Below are positions 27,926-35,713 of a stretch of 64,000 nucleotides of DNA, piece by piece. The stretch lies in contig NZ_LT574836.1 in NCBI RefSeq assembly GCF_900086725.1, positions 853,408 through 917,407 on the forward strand, read 5' to 3'. The position numbers and the translations under genes are program-made. Source of the stretch: Bariatricus massiliensis. Its GTDB lineage: Bacteria; Bacillota; Clostridia; Lachnospirales; Lachnospiraceae. The notes beneath the pieces were generated by a model. That model was not told where the DNA came from, did not search any database, and saw nothing but the letters and a program-made list of their open reading frames with translations. How positions within the stretch are numbered: the first letter of the stretch is position 1; every line of letters starts with the position of its first letter.

Positions 27926-29080
27926 CTATTTATTCTTTCTCACAAACATTCCAGTACTTTCCATTTCAGTGAGTGATTTTTCATATCCTGATGTATCTTT
28001 CTCTTCTTCCTCGACCCATCTACAAAAATCTTTCAATCCTTCTTCCAATGATATACAACATCTAAAACCTAAAAGTTTTTCTGATTTTGTCACATCTGCA
28101 ATATTATTGGCAATATCTCCAATTCGAAAATCACCTGTAATGTTTAATTTACTATTGCTTTTATAAGCCTTTTTCAAATATCTTGCTATCTCTAGCACAC
28201 TAGTAGATTTTCCGCTCCCTAAATTTATTATCTGTGAGTTACTTTCATCACAAAAAATAGATTTCACTACCCCTGCTGCTACATCTTTAACATTAATAAA
28301 ATCTCTTGTTTCCTTACCATCTTCAAATATATTAATGTCTCTATTCTCTAATAATAGAGAAGAAAAAATGGATAAAATACCTGTATATGGATTTTTTAAT
28401 GACTGTCCTACTCCATATACATTTTGAAATCTAAAAATAGTATATTCTATTCCAAGCGACGGGCACATTGTTTGTAACATTGTTTCTTGAGCAAACTTTG
28501 TAAAAGCGTATAATGAATTTGGTTGAATTTTACTATCCTCTGAAGTTTCCACTGCCTTAGCCTTTGCCCCACAAACATTACAATACATAGTAAAATCACC
28601 GGCAAGCATTTTCTGTTTTATTCTAGAACTTGGATATATTACCCCACATTTAGGACATTCATATTTCCCCTCACCATAAACCGCTCTGGAAGAAGCTAAT
28701 ATAACCTTTTTTACATTGTTTTTTTCTCCTAATGAAGAAATCGCTTGCAAAATATTAGAAGTCCCCATTATATTTACTTCGTTATACTGATTTATCCGAT
28801 ACATGGACTGTCCTGTACCAGTTTCTGCTGCCAAATGAATGATAATGTCTTTTCCAATAATAGCCTTCTGAAGAAGAGAATAATCCCGAACATCACCTTT
28901 TATAAAATCACATTTATTTTCTATGGATTTGTATAGATATGAGGTACGCCAGTTATTTCCATGAATTTGTTCTATCATTGCATCATATACCGTTACTTCA
29001 AATTCCTTGTCCTCATACAATTGTTTTACTATTTCTGCACCTATAAATCCACAACCGCCTGTAATTAATATTTTTTTCAT
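27926..29080 (-). CDS. SDR epimerase with zinc-ribbon insert (dTDP-L-rhamnose 4-epimerase-like)
   Basis: An extended SDR of 384 aa: GGCGFIG binds NAD, and Tyr191/Lys195 (YAFTK) are catalytic. Between residues about 140 and 172 it carries an insert with two CxxC pairs (Cys142, Cys145, Cys167, Cys170), a zinc ribbon. As I recall, such an insert is found in enzymes described as dTDP-L-rhamnose 4-epimerases. With the rfbABDC operon nearby this would give dTDP-6-deoxy-L-talose. The start at 29080 has a GGAG site; an upstream in-frame start is less likely. The substrate assignment is tentative. Confidence 0.75.
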   Translation of the reverse strand: MKKILITGGCGFIGAEIVKQLYEDKEFEVTVYDAMIEQIHGNNWRTSYLYKSIENKCDFIKGDVRDYSLLQKAIIGKDIIIHLAAETGTGQSMYRINQYNEVNIMGTSNILQAISSLGEKNNVKKVILASSRAVYGEGKYECPKCGVIYPSSRIKQKMLAGDFTMYCNVCGAKAKAVETSEDSKIQPNSLYAFTKFAQETMLQTMCPSLGIEYTIFRFQNVYGVGQSLKNPYTGILSIFSSLLLENRDINIFEDGKETRDFINVKDVAAGVVKSIFCDESNSQIINLGSGKSTSVLEIARYLKKAYKSNSKLNITGDFRIGDIANNIADVTKSEKLLGFRCCISLEEGLKDFCRWVEEEEKDTSGYEKSLTEMESTGMFVRKNK

Positions 29081-29106
29081 TTTTTCTCCTAGTTTTGATA
29101 GCATAA

Positions 29107-29946
29107 TCAACAACCATATTCATTATCAAAAAGAATTTTCTGAATTTTATTACAATTCCCCCATACAGCTATGGAATCATATTCCCTATCGGGATACACC
29201 CCATATTCAAGTTTTATCGAATAACCATTCTCAGCAATAAAACGCTCAACTCTATCCGAAAGCTTTTCTGGCTTTCCTGAACAAATATTTATAATACCAG
29301 TAATCTTTTTCTGCCCCACCGTAGCTGCAACTTGCGAACAGAAATCATCATAATCTAAAAAATCGTATTGGTTTTGACCAGTAGTGAAAGGAAATTTTTT
29401 CTTTCCTTCTAACTGAGCAGTAGTAATTTTAGAAAAAATTGAACTTCCAAATTTGGAATTCCCGACTATATAGTATCCTCGCAACCACTGAAAAATGCAT
29501 TGATTTTGATTAGCTAATAACTGTACGATATTTCTAAGTGCATCTTTAGCAATTCCATACATATTCATAGGACGACATGGAGTGTTTTCATCAATACTCC
29601 CCTCATAATAACCAATTTCATGCATACTGCCCATTACTGCAATTTGTTTTAATCCAGTTTTCATCATACTATTTAACAATTTATAATGTTTTGGTAAATC
29701 TTCAATATGTGCATCAGAATTATGTACAAACCCATCCCTCCATGCTAAATGAAGCATCACATCTGGTTCATCAAAATACGAATAGGGATTAACAATATCA
29801 TACAAATTACAATCTATCCTTTTTGCTCTTTTATCAACAAGGGGTGTTTGTAAATCCGTTGCAATAACACTATGACCATTATCCAATATCCTTTTCACTA
29901 TCCCTTGTCCCAAATATCCATTTGCTCCTGTTACTAAAATTTTCAT
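29107..29946 (-). CDS. NAD-dependent epimerase/dehydratase (SDR)
   Basis: The 279-aa protein has the N-terminal TGANGYLGQGIVKRIL, AVMGSMHEIGYYEG and YGIAKDALR (catalytic Tyr/Lys), and ends shortly after a LEYG segment, so it is a short extended SDR of the RmlD/epimerase type. It lies 27 bases upstream of the zinc-ribbon epimerase gene. A GGAGAG site precedes the start. It probably makes a nucleotide sugar for this polysaccharide. Confidence 0.82.
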   Translation of the reverse strand: MKILVTGANGYLGQGIVKRILDNGHSVIATDLQTPLVDKRAKRIDCNLYDIVNPYSYFDEPDVMLHLAWRDGFVHNSDAHIEDLPKHYKLLNSMMKTGLKQIAVMGSMHEIGYYEGSIDENTPCRPMNMYGIAKDALRNIVQLLANQNQCIFQWLRGYYIVGNSKFGSSIFSKITTAQLEGKKKFPFTTGQNQYDFLDYDDFCSQVAATVGQKKITGIINICSGKPEKLSDRVERFIAENGYSIKLEYGVYPDREYDSIAVWGNCNKIQKILFDNEYGC

Positions 29947-29966
29947 GTTTTCTCTCCACTACACTT

Positions 29967-29986
29967 ATATTTATAACTTATCTAAT
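29967..29986. repeat. 20-base direct repeat, copy B
   Basis: This is identical to 6566-6585 and in the same orientation. It lies between a hairpin (29992-30033) and the SDR start at 29946. The bases on both sides differ from copy A, so the identity is limited to 20 bases. Confidence 0.6.
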
Positions 29987-29991
29987 TATTA

Positions 29992-30033
29992 AATTTCTGG
30001 TGAATCATTTTTCAATTGACTTCACCAGAAATT
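29992..30033 (-). terminator. Hairpin between the priming transferase and the SDR gene
   Basis: A 13-bp perfect stem (AATTTCTGGTGAA at 29992-30004 with its complement at 30021-30033) and a 16-base loop lie 10 bases past the priming-transferase stop. On the minus strand it is followed by a weak T-rich stretch, not a clean T run. It may be a leaky terminator or an RNA-stabilising hairpin inside the operon. Confidence 0.5.
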
Positions 30034-30042
30034 CACTAATTT

Positions 30043-31474
30043 TCACATTGATCCTTCCTTCCCCAGCACAACCCCCACCGTCTTCAGAAGAATCTTCATA
30101 TCCTGTCCAATACTCCACTTCTTAATATACTCAGTATCCAGTCTAACAACTTCCTCAAAATCTGTAATCTTGCTCCTGCCGCTGACCTGCCACAAACCAG
30201 TAAGCCCCGGTTTAATCGCAAGTCTCGTCCGATGATGTAAATCATACTTCTCCCACTCATCTACAGTCGGAGGGCGTGTCCCAACAAGACTCATATCGCC
30301 CTTTAAGACATTCCAAAACTGCGGAAATTCATCCAATGAATAGTCCCGGATAAAATTACCAATTCCTTTTATAATTCTCGGATCATCATCCATTTTGAAC
30401 ATCATGCCATCTTTGATATTATTCTGAGCCATCAATTCCTTTTTCCGCTCTTCGGCATCCATATACATACTACGGAATTTACAAATTTTAAATTTCCGTC
30501 CATTCTTTCCAACCCGCCATTGTTTAAAGAAAATTGGGCCCGGCGACTTTATGTAAATAATCGGAGCTACAACAATAAAGATAAGCCCTGTGAGTATCAG
30601 TCCTACGATACCACCGGCAATATCCATTGCCCGTTTAAAAAATACCTGCTTGGCAGTAGCCATATTGACACTGCTGGACAGCACCGTATAACCTTCAATT
30701 TTTTCAACCACTTGATTCGCCAAATCTTCGCCCAGCCTTGCCAGCTTCAAATGAACCGTAATTCCCATCACAGTACATTTACTGTACAAATCGTCCGGGA
30801 ATGGAACTTCCATAGGAATACTGAATAGTACTTCGTCCACCCAGTTAGAACGTATAAAATCAAGAATGTGCACCTGATTGCCGGTGACTTCGACGCCTCT
30901 ATACTGCTCTAGCGCTGCATCTTGCCCTTCCTTCCAGTCAACAACAGCCGCTCCTACAATGTGAAATTCACTATAAGGATTGTTCAGAAAATTGTCGATA
31001 GCATCCTTATAATTATCCTTGGATGTGACAAGCACCATTGCTCTTTTGCCAGAAGCAGGACCCTTATGACGTTTTAACCAGTGTTTCAACAAAATCCGTC
31101 CCAAATATAATAACACAACTGCAATAAAAGGGAAATACCCCATCGCTAATCTTGAAACTTCTTCTGATGATTTTATAGCAAACAAATAGATAATAATTCC
31201 TGCCGTATTTAATGCCACATGTCTTACAGTATCTTTAAATTCTATCCAGTAGCCCCGCCGCAAAATGCCTCCATATCCTCCCATAAAAAAAAACCAGACA
31301 CAAATCCAGCATTCCCAGCAAAACTGCCACACTACGATAAATCATACTGTGATAAGGAAACTCCAGACCATTCCGGAACATATAGGCAAGCGCAAACGCT
31401 ACCTGTAGCAATATGAAATCCAACAACATAAAATCCCAGTGTTTCAACCAACTGGATGTAGTTTTTCTGTACAT
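30043..31474 (-). pseudogene. Priming undecaprenyl-phosphate sugar transferase, frameshifted at a T9 tract
   Basis: The product would start polysaccharide assembly by moving sugar-1-phosphate to undecaprenyl phosphate. The C-terminal half is a complete bacterial sugar transferase domain (KRAMDIAGGIVGL, then KSPGPIFFKQWRVGKNGR, KFRSMYMDAE, DEFPQFWNVLKGDMSLVGTRPP, KPGLTGLWQVSGRS). The N-terminal membrane part is in another frame: the frame from 31474 (ATG, GAGGG site) runs to a stop at 31235, and the rest is open from 31332. The frames meet at nine T (31285-31293, minus strand). With eight T the protein would be one chain of 476 aa (LDLCLVFF joined to MGGYGG). This could be phase variation, a real loss or a sequencing error. 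Confidence 0.85.
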
Positions 31475-31584
31475 TCTACCCCAACCCTCTTTTTGGTAAC
31501 ATTCATTTATAGTATTCATAAATAGACTCTATATTCTTATAGCCATATACTATATATAAATATATATCTATAAACACTTCTGAC

Positions 31585-31613
31585 ACTATACCACATATTG
31601 AGCCAAAAGTAAA
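31585..31613 (-). promoter_or_regulatory. Promoter of the AT-rich polysaccharide cassette
   Basis: On the minus strand TTTACT (31608-31613) and TATAGT (31585-31590) have a 17-base spacer and TGG before the -10. The leader to the priming transferase start (31474) is about 100 bases. The layout matches the promoter at 2819-2847, which suggests the two parts of the locus share a control pattern. Confidence 0.7.
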
Positions 31614-31669
31614 CATCTTGTTACCTTTTCGACATCCATTTCTTTTGCTTATTGGAAACAGTGCTACAC

Positions 31670-32326
31670 CTAACGACACAGCTCAACAATCTTCGCCACA
31701 ACTTCTTCAATCCCCATATCCGAACTGTCTACCAGCACCGCATCCTCGGCCTTCTTAAGCGGCGCGATTTCCCTGCTCATATCACGGGCATCTCTTTCCT
31801 CTATATCCCGGGCGATTTCATCATACTCACATGCAATCCCCTTCTCCAACAATTCCTTATACCTGCGCTTTGCCCGCGTTTCCACACTGGCAGTCAGATA
31901 CACCTTCACATCTGCATCCGGCAGTACATGTGTCCCAATATCCCGTCCGTCCATAACAACATCTTTCTCACGGGCCAGATTTCTCTGAAGCTCCAGAAGC
32001 TTAGCTCTTACTTCCGGAATCCCTGAACTCATAGAAGCCATGCTTCCAACAGCCTCATCCCGAAGCATAGCCGTAATGTTCTCATTGTTCAAATAAATCT
32101 GCTGGCTTCCGTTCTCATATCCAATACTGACCTCTGCATCTTCGCACGCGCTGACAATCTTGTCCGTCTCCCCCGGCTTGATCCCCTTCTTCATAAAATG
32201 AATAGCAAGCCCCCTGTACATCGCCCCGGTATCTACATAAACAAATCCCTTTTCCTTGGCAACTAATTTCGCTATCGTACTTTTGCCGGCCCCGGACGGC
32301 CCATCTATCGCTATATTGTATCCCAT
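31670..32326 (-). CDS. cmk: Cytidylate kinase
   Basis: This enzyme phosphorylates CMP and dCMP using ATP. The P-loop GPSGAGKST is near residue 9, with VDTGAMYRGLA, MDGRDIGTHVLPDADVKVYLTAS and the RRYKEL lid region, all standard. Length is 218 aa. It lies 32 bases downstream of the YhiN-type gene with a GGAGG site, so the two are probably co-transcribed. Confidence 0.97.
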   Translation of the reverse strand: MGYNIAIDGPSGAGKSTIAKLVAKEKGFVYVDTGAMYRGLAIHFMKKGIKPGETDKIVSACEDAEVSIGYENGSQQIYLNNENITAMLRDEAVGSMASMSSGIPEVRAKLLELQRNLAREKDVVMDGRDIGTHVLPDADVKVYLTASVETRAKRRYKELLEKGIACEYDEIARDIEERDARDMSREIAPLKKAEDAVLVDSSDMGIEEVVAKIVELCR

Positions 32327-32357
32327 ATTTTCCCTACCTCCAAAAATAAATCTCTAA

Positions 32358-33599
32358 TTACTCTGCTCCGCCTGCCGCCCTAGCTGCCGCAACCGCAGTG
32401 GACCATGCAATCTGCAGGTTGAATCCGCCTGTCAAGGCATCCAAGTCAAGTACCTCCCCTGCAAAATAAATACCTGACGTTACTTTCGATTCCATTGTAG
32501 AAGGATTGACCTCTTTAATCTTCACACCGCCCCGGGTGATAATCGCTTCCTTAAAATCCCGGAGTCCCGTAATCGTCATCTCGAAGTGCTTCATAACATA
32601 CACAAAGTGCCGGCGCTCTTCCCTTGTAATTTCATGCACCTTTTTCTCCGAGTCGATACCGCTAAGCTCTATCATTACAGGAACTAATTTTGCCGGAAAC
32701 AGTCCCCCGACCGCATTCTTGAACTGTTTGTTATGATTTGCCTCGAACTCCCTCAGTACACGCGCATCCAGCTGCTCTTCTGTGAGAGCCGGCTTCAAAT
32801 CAATGACTAACCGCAGTTCTTTCCCTTTTTTCAATAATTTCCCTGCATAAGCGCTTGCACTCAGCATCAAGGGACCGCTTACACCGTAATGGGTAAACAG
32901 CATCTCTCCAAAATCGTTGTATACTTCTTTCTTCCCGTCATAAATCACTGCCGTTATGTTCCTTAAGGCCAGCCCCTGCAGCTCTGGCACAAACCACTCC
33001 TTCGTCTCCATAGGGACAAGGGAAGGCATCAAATCTGTTATGCCGTGTCCCACCGCTTTGGCAAAGCGATATCCGTCTCCGGTAGATCCTGTCGTCTGGT
33101 AAGACATCCCTCCCGTGGCGATGATGCACGCATCCCCAGCTACTCTTCTGCCATCATTAAGCAGCAGCTCCGAAAAATGCTTATTCTCTTCAATAACTTC
33201 CTTAACACCAGTCTGCAGATGAATCTTCACACCAAGCCTTCTCATCTCCTGCTCAAGTGTCTTGATTACATCCGAGGAGTGGTCGGACTGCGGGAATACT
33301 CTGTTCCCCCGCTCTATTTTAAGTTCAAGCCCTAGTTCTTCAAAAAAAGCAATCACGTCCTGATTCGAAAAACTATAAAAGCTGCTGTACATGAATTTTT
33401 CATTGCTGGCCATATTGGCAAAGAGCGTTTCCATATCACAGGCATTGGTAATATTGCATCGCCCCTTTCCTGTGATAAATAGCTTTTTCCCTAGCTTTTC
33501 ATTTTTTTCAAACACATGTACCTCATGCCCGTCCCGCGCTGCAAATATAGAGGCGAACATTCCTGCCGCTCCGCCGCCGATAATTAATATCTTACTCAT
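32358..33599 (-). CDS. YhiN/HI0933-family FAD-dependent oxidoreductase
   Basis: The 413-aa flavoprotein has IGGGAAGMFASI at the N-terminus for FAD, KLGKKLFITGKGRCNITNAC, CIIATGGMSYQTTGSTGDGY and a C-terminal FAGEVLDLDALTGGFNLQIAWSTA. These are HI0933 (PF03486) signatures. Its physiological substrate is not known. The ATG sits directly next to the stop of the RpiR gene. In related genomes this gene is commonly next to cmk. Confidence 0.93.
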   Translation of the reverse strand: MSKILIIGGGAAGMFASIFAARDGHEVHVFEKNEKLGKKLFITGKGRCNITNACDMETLFANMASNEKFMYSSFYSFSNQDVIAFFEELGLELKIERGNRVFPQSDHSSDVIKTLEQEMRRLGVKIHLQTGVKEVIEENKHFSELLLNDGRRVAGDACIIATGGMSYQTTGSTGDGYRFAKAVGHGITDLMPSLVPMETKEWFVPELQGLALRNITAVIYDGKKEVYNDFGEMLFTHYGVSGPLMLSASAYAGKLLKKGKELRLVIDLKPALTEEQLDARVLREFEANHNKQFKNAVGGLFPAKLVPVMIELSGIDSEKKVHEITREERRHFVYVMKHFEMTITGLRDFKEAIITRGGVKIKEVNPSTMESKVTSGIYFAGEVLDLDALTGGFNLQIAWSTAVAAARAAGGAE

Positions 33600-34523
33600 C
33601 TATCCGTCCTTTTCGTCATCCGCATATTTTAATTTCACCGTATCGTTTACCTGATTCAACTCGTCCCGAGAATACACCTGATATTCATCCCAGATATCCT
33701 CCAGTTTTTCCAGAGTCTCAATCACTTCATTCTGTTTCTTCATGCATAATGCTACCACCAATGCGTTAATGACACTGAGCGGCGCAACAAGCGAATCAAC
33801 AATCGAAGCCATGTCGCTCCTTGCTATCAGATTGCAGGATGAATAAAGATTCATAGGAGAATGAACACTGTCGGTCAAGGTAATGACTTTCGCCTTCCGG
33901 TTGCTGGCAAATTCGAGAGCCTTCAAAGTCCTCATAGAGTAACGGGGAAAACTGATTCCCACAATGACATCATTTTCATCTATGCGAATCAGCTGCTCAA
34001 AAATTTCACTGGAGCTGTTCGTATGCACGCCCACCACATTATCGCATATCAAGTTCAGATAAAAAGTCAGAAAACTGGCAAGCGGAGCGCAGCTCCGGAT
34101 TCCTACTACATAGACCTTTCTCGCGTTCAAAATGGTATCCACAGCCAAGTCAAAGGCCTGCTGGTCCGTGCTCTCAAGCGTCATTTTTATCTTTTCTATA
34201 TCAGACTGCAGAACCGTCGCCAGAATCTCGCTCTGAGCAATCCGTCCATAAGCCACCTCCATTCTTTGAATGGAATTCAACTTCGTCCGCACCAGCTCTC
34301 CCAGTGCTTTTTGAAATTCCGGATACCCTTTATATCCCAGCTGAGAAGCAAACCGGACAACCGTCGATTCACTGACGCCCACGGCCTCCCCCAGCTTAGC
34401 TGCCGTCAAAAAAGCCGCCTTGTCATAGTTTTCACGAATATAATCGGTCAACCTCTTCTGCCCTTTACTCAGCTTTGCATATTTTTCATCTAATCTTGTC
34501 AATAACTCGTTCTTGGTGCTCAT
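33600..34523 (-). CDS. MurR/RpiR-family transcriptional regulator
   Basis: The N-terminal HTH_6 domain (KLSKGQKRLTDYI, then GEAVGVSESTVVRFASQLGYKGYPEFQ) is followed by a SIS sugar-phosphate binding domain (VYVVGIRSCAPLASFLTFYL, VGISFPRYSMRT). These proteins sense phosphosugars. The start at 34523 (307 aa) has GGAGG 5 bases upstream; an in-frame ATG at 34595 lies in the leader and lacks a site. A promoter and a strong hairpin precede the gene. The target is unknown. Confidence 0.92.
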   Translation of the reverse strand: MSTKNELLTRLDEKYAKLSKGQKRLTDYIRENYDKAAFLTAAKLGEAVGVSESTVVRFASQLGYKGYPEFQKALGELVRTKLNSIQRMEVAYGRIAQSEILATVLQSDIEKIKMTLESTDQQAFDLAVDTILNARKVYVVGIRSCAPLASFLTFYLNLICDNVVGVHTNSSSEIFEQLIRIDENDVIVGISFPRYSMRTLKALEFASNRKAKVITLTDSVHSPMNLYSSCNLIARSDMASIVDSLVAPLSVINALVVALCMKKQNEVIETLEKLEDIWDEYQVYSRDELNQVNDTVKLKYADDEKDG

Positions 34524-34545
34524 CATTACCTCCGGCCTCATTAAA

Positions 34546-34588
34546 ATACCCCCAAGCGTCAGCCATTTGGCCAAGCACTTGGAGGTAT
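34546..34588 (-). terminator. Terminator-like hairpin in the RpiR-gene leader
   Basis: An 11-bp stem (34546-34556 with 34578-34588, one G-U pair) is followed on the minus strand by TTTTAA. It lies downstream of the promoter at 34605-34633 and upstream of the regulator start, so it can act as an attenuator, or as the end of a short (about 55-base) transcript. Confidence 0.6.
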
Positions 34589-34604
34589 GCTGCATGGTAA
34601 GTTT

Positions 34605-34633
34605 ATTATAACAAAGGAACTTGGCTTTGTGAA
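34605..34633 (-). promoter_or_regulatory. Promoter of the RpiR-family gene
   Basis: On the minus strand TTCACA (34628-34633) and TATAAT (34605-34610) are 17 bases apart. The leader to the start at 34523 is about 75 bases and contains the hairpin at 34546-34588. Confidence 0.6.
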
Positions 34634-34653
34634 GCTTTTTTCACAATTTTTCT

Positions 34654-35568
34654 TTATTTATCCGGATATAGTCCCGCAGCAATCAGGCCTTTCACTTCAT
34701 TTACAACCAATTCTTTGTCTTCTTTATAGGTAACGCCGAACCATTTGTCTCTGGAAGTCAGAACCTTGACATTGACCTTGTCCTCCCGCAGAAGATTGCC
34801 GATAATTGTGGGGAGTAAATATTCTCCCTTTAAATCCTCTTCGCACTGTCCCGCAAGGAACTGTGCAAATCCGCTCTCCAGTATAGCAAAGAAATCCGGA
34901 TGAAGCCCCCACATGTTCATAGAGACGGGAGAATCCACATCGATAGGGGTCTCACCTTCTTCTCCAATTACTGCCGCGCCTTCTGCTGTCTTAACAATAT
35001 TATGAGTCTCTTCTATATCAGTAAGCATATGGTTTGCGTCAACTTTGCAAATTCCTCTTGTGACTCCGCCGTTCTTGCTCAAGGTATTTTTCAGCACAAA
35101 CCCGACCATGCTGATATTAATCTTACCTTCTTCTGCCTGCACTGTCTTCGTCAGCTCTTTAAAAGCCTCTGTATAGGCTTCTTTTCCATAATAATCATCT
35201 GCGTTGATAACAAGAAACGGTTCTTTCACGACGTCTTTACAACATAGAATCGCCTGCCCCGTCCCCCAAGGCTTGGTACGCCCGGCAAATCTTGTCTTAT
35301 AGGGTTCTGGAATATCATTTACTTCCTGAAACGCATACTCCACCTTCACTTTTTCTGCAATACGGTTTCCGATTATTTCCTTAAAATCCTTCTCTAAATC
35401 CCTGCGGATTACAAAAACTACTTTATCGAATCCGGCCTCCATAGCATCATATATGGAGTAGTCCATGATGATTTCTCCGTTAGGCCCTACTGGCTCCAGC
35501 TGCTTAATTCCGCCTCCGAACCGGCTGCCGATACCTGCCGCCATCACTACCAGTGCTGCTTTACTCAT
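34654..35568 (-). CDS. Nucleotidyltransferase family protein (sugar-1-phosphate type)
   Basis: The 304-aa protein has the N-terminal MAAGIGSRFGGGIKQLEPVG signature of NDP-sugar pyrophosphorylases, WGTGQAILCCKDVV and INADDYYG (metal Asp). It resembles UTP-glucose-1-phosphate-type enzymes but the exact nucleotide and sugar are not clear. It has its own promoter (35617-35646) and a GGAGG site. It could feed nucleotide sugars to the envelope polymers. Confidence 0.85.
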   Translation of the reverse strand: MSKAALVVMAAGIGSRFGGGIKQLEPVGPNGEIIMDYSIYDAMEAGFDKVVFVIRRDLEKDFKEIIGNRIAEKVKVEYAFQEVNDIPEPYKTRFAGRTKPWGTGQAILCCKDVVKEPFLVINADDYYGKEAYTEAFKELTKTVQAEEGKINISMVGFVLKNTLSKNGGVTRGICKVDANHMLTDIEETHNIVKTAEGAAVIGEEGETPIDVDSPVSMNMWGLHPDFFAILESGFAQFLAGQCEEDLKGEYLLPTIIGNLLREDKVNVKVLTSRDKWFGVTYKEDKELVVNEVKGLIAAGLYPDK

Positions 35569-35616
35569 TCGTTCTTCCTCCCGTTACGTAAATTCATTTT
35601 GTAAACATATGTATTA

Positions 35617-35646
35617 ATTATATCATGTCTTTCTTGAAAAAGTAAA
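35617..35646 (-). promoter_or_regulatory. Promoter of the nucleotidyltransferase gene
   Basis: On the minus strand TTTACT (35641-35646) and TATAAT (35617-35622) are 18 bases apart, with TGA before the -10. It lies immediately after the terminator of the decarboxylase operon. Confidence 0.65.
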
Positions 35647-35651
35647 GTTCT

Positions 35652-35695
35652 TAAAAAGAAACACAAAGCAGGCAGAGAAGCCACTCTCTGCCTGC
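35652..35695 (-). terminator. Terminator of the decarboxylase operon
   Basis: GCAGGCAGAGA (35668-35678) pairs exactly with TCTCTGCCTGC (35685-35695) around a 6-base loop. On the minus strand the stem is followed by TTTGTGTTTC and a T run. It lies 19 bases past the oadA-like stop. Confidence 0.85.
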
Positions 35696-35713
35696 ATCAA
35701 TTTACTTATTACT

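Noticed and set aside
33861..34493. 210-aa open frame on the plus strand
   Set aside because: Fully antisense to the well-supported RpiR-family gene.
34622..34660. Plus-strand terminator hairpin (TTGTGAA...TTCACAA followed by T-rich sequence)
   Set aside because: There is no plus-strand gene upstream to terminate, and the sequence overlaps the minus-strand RpiR promoter.
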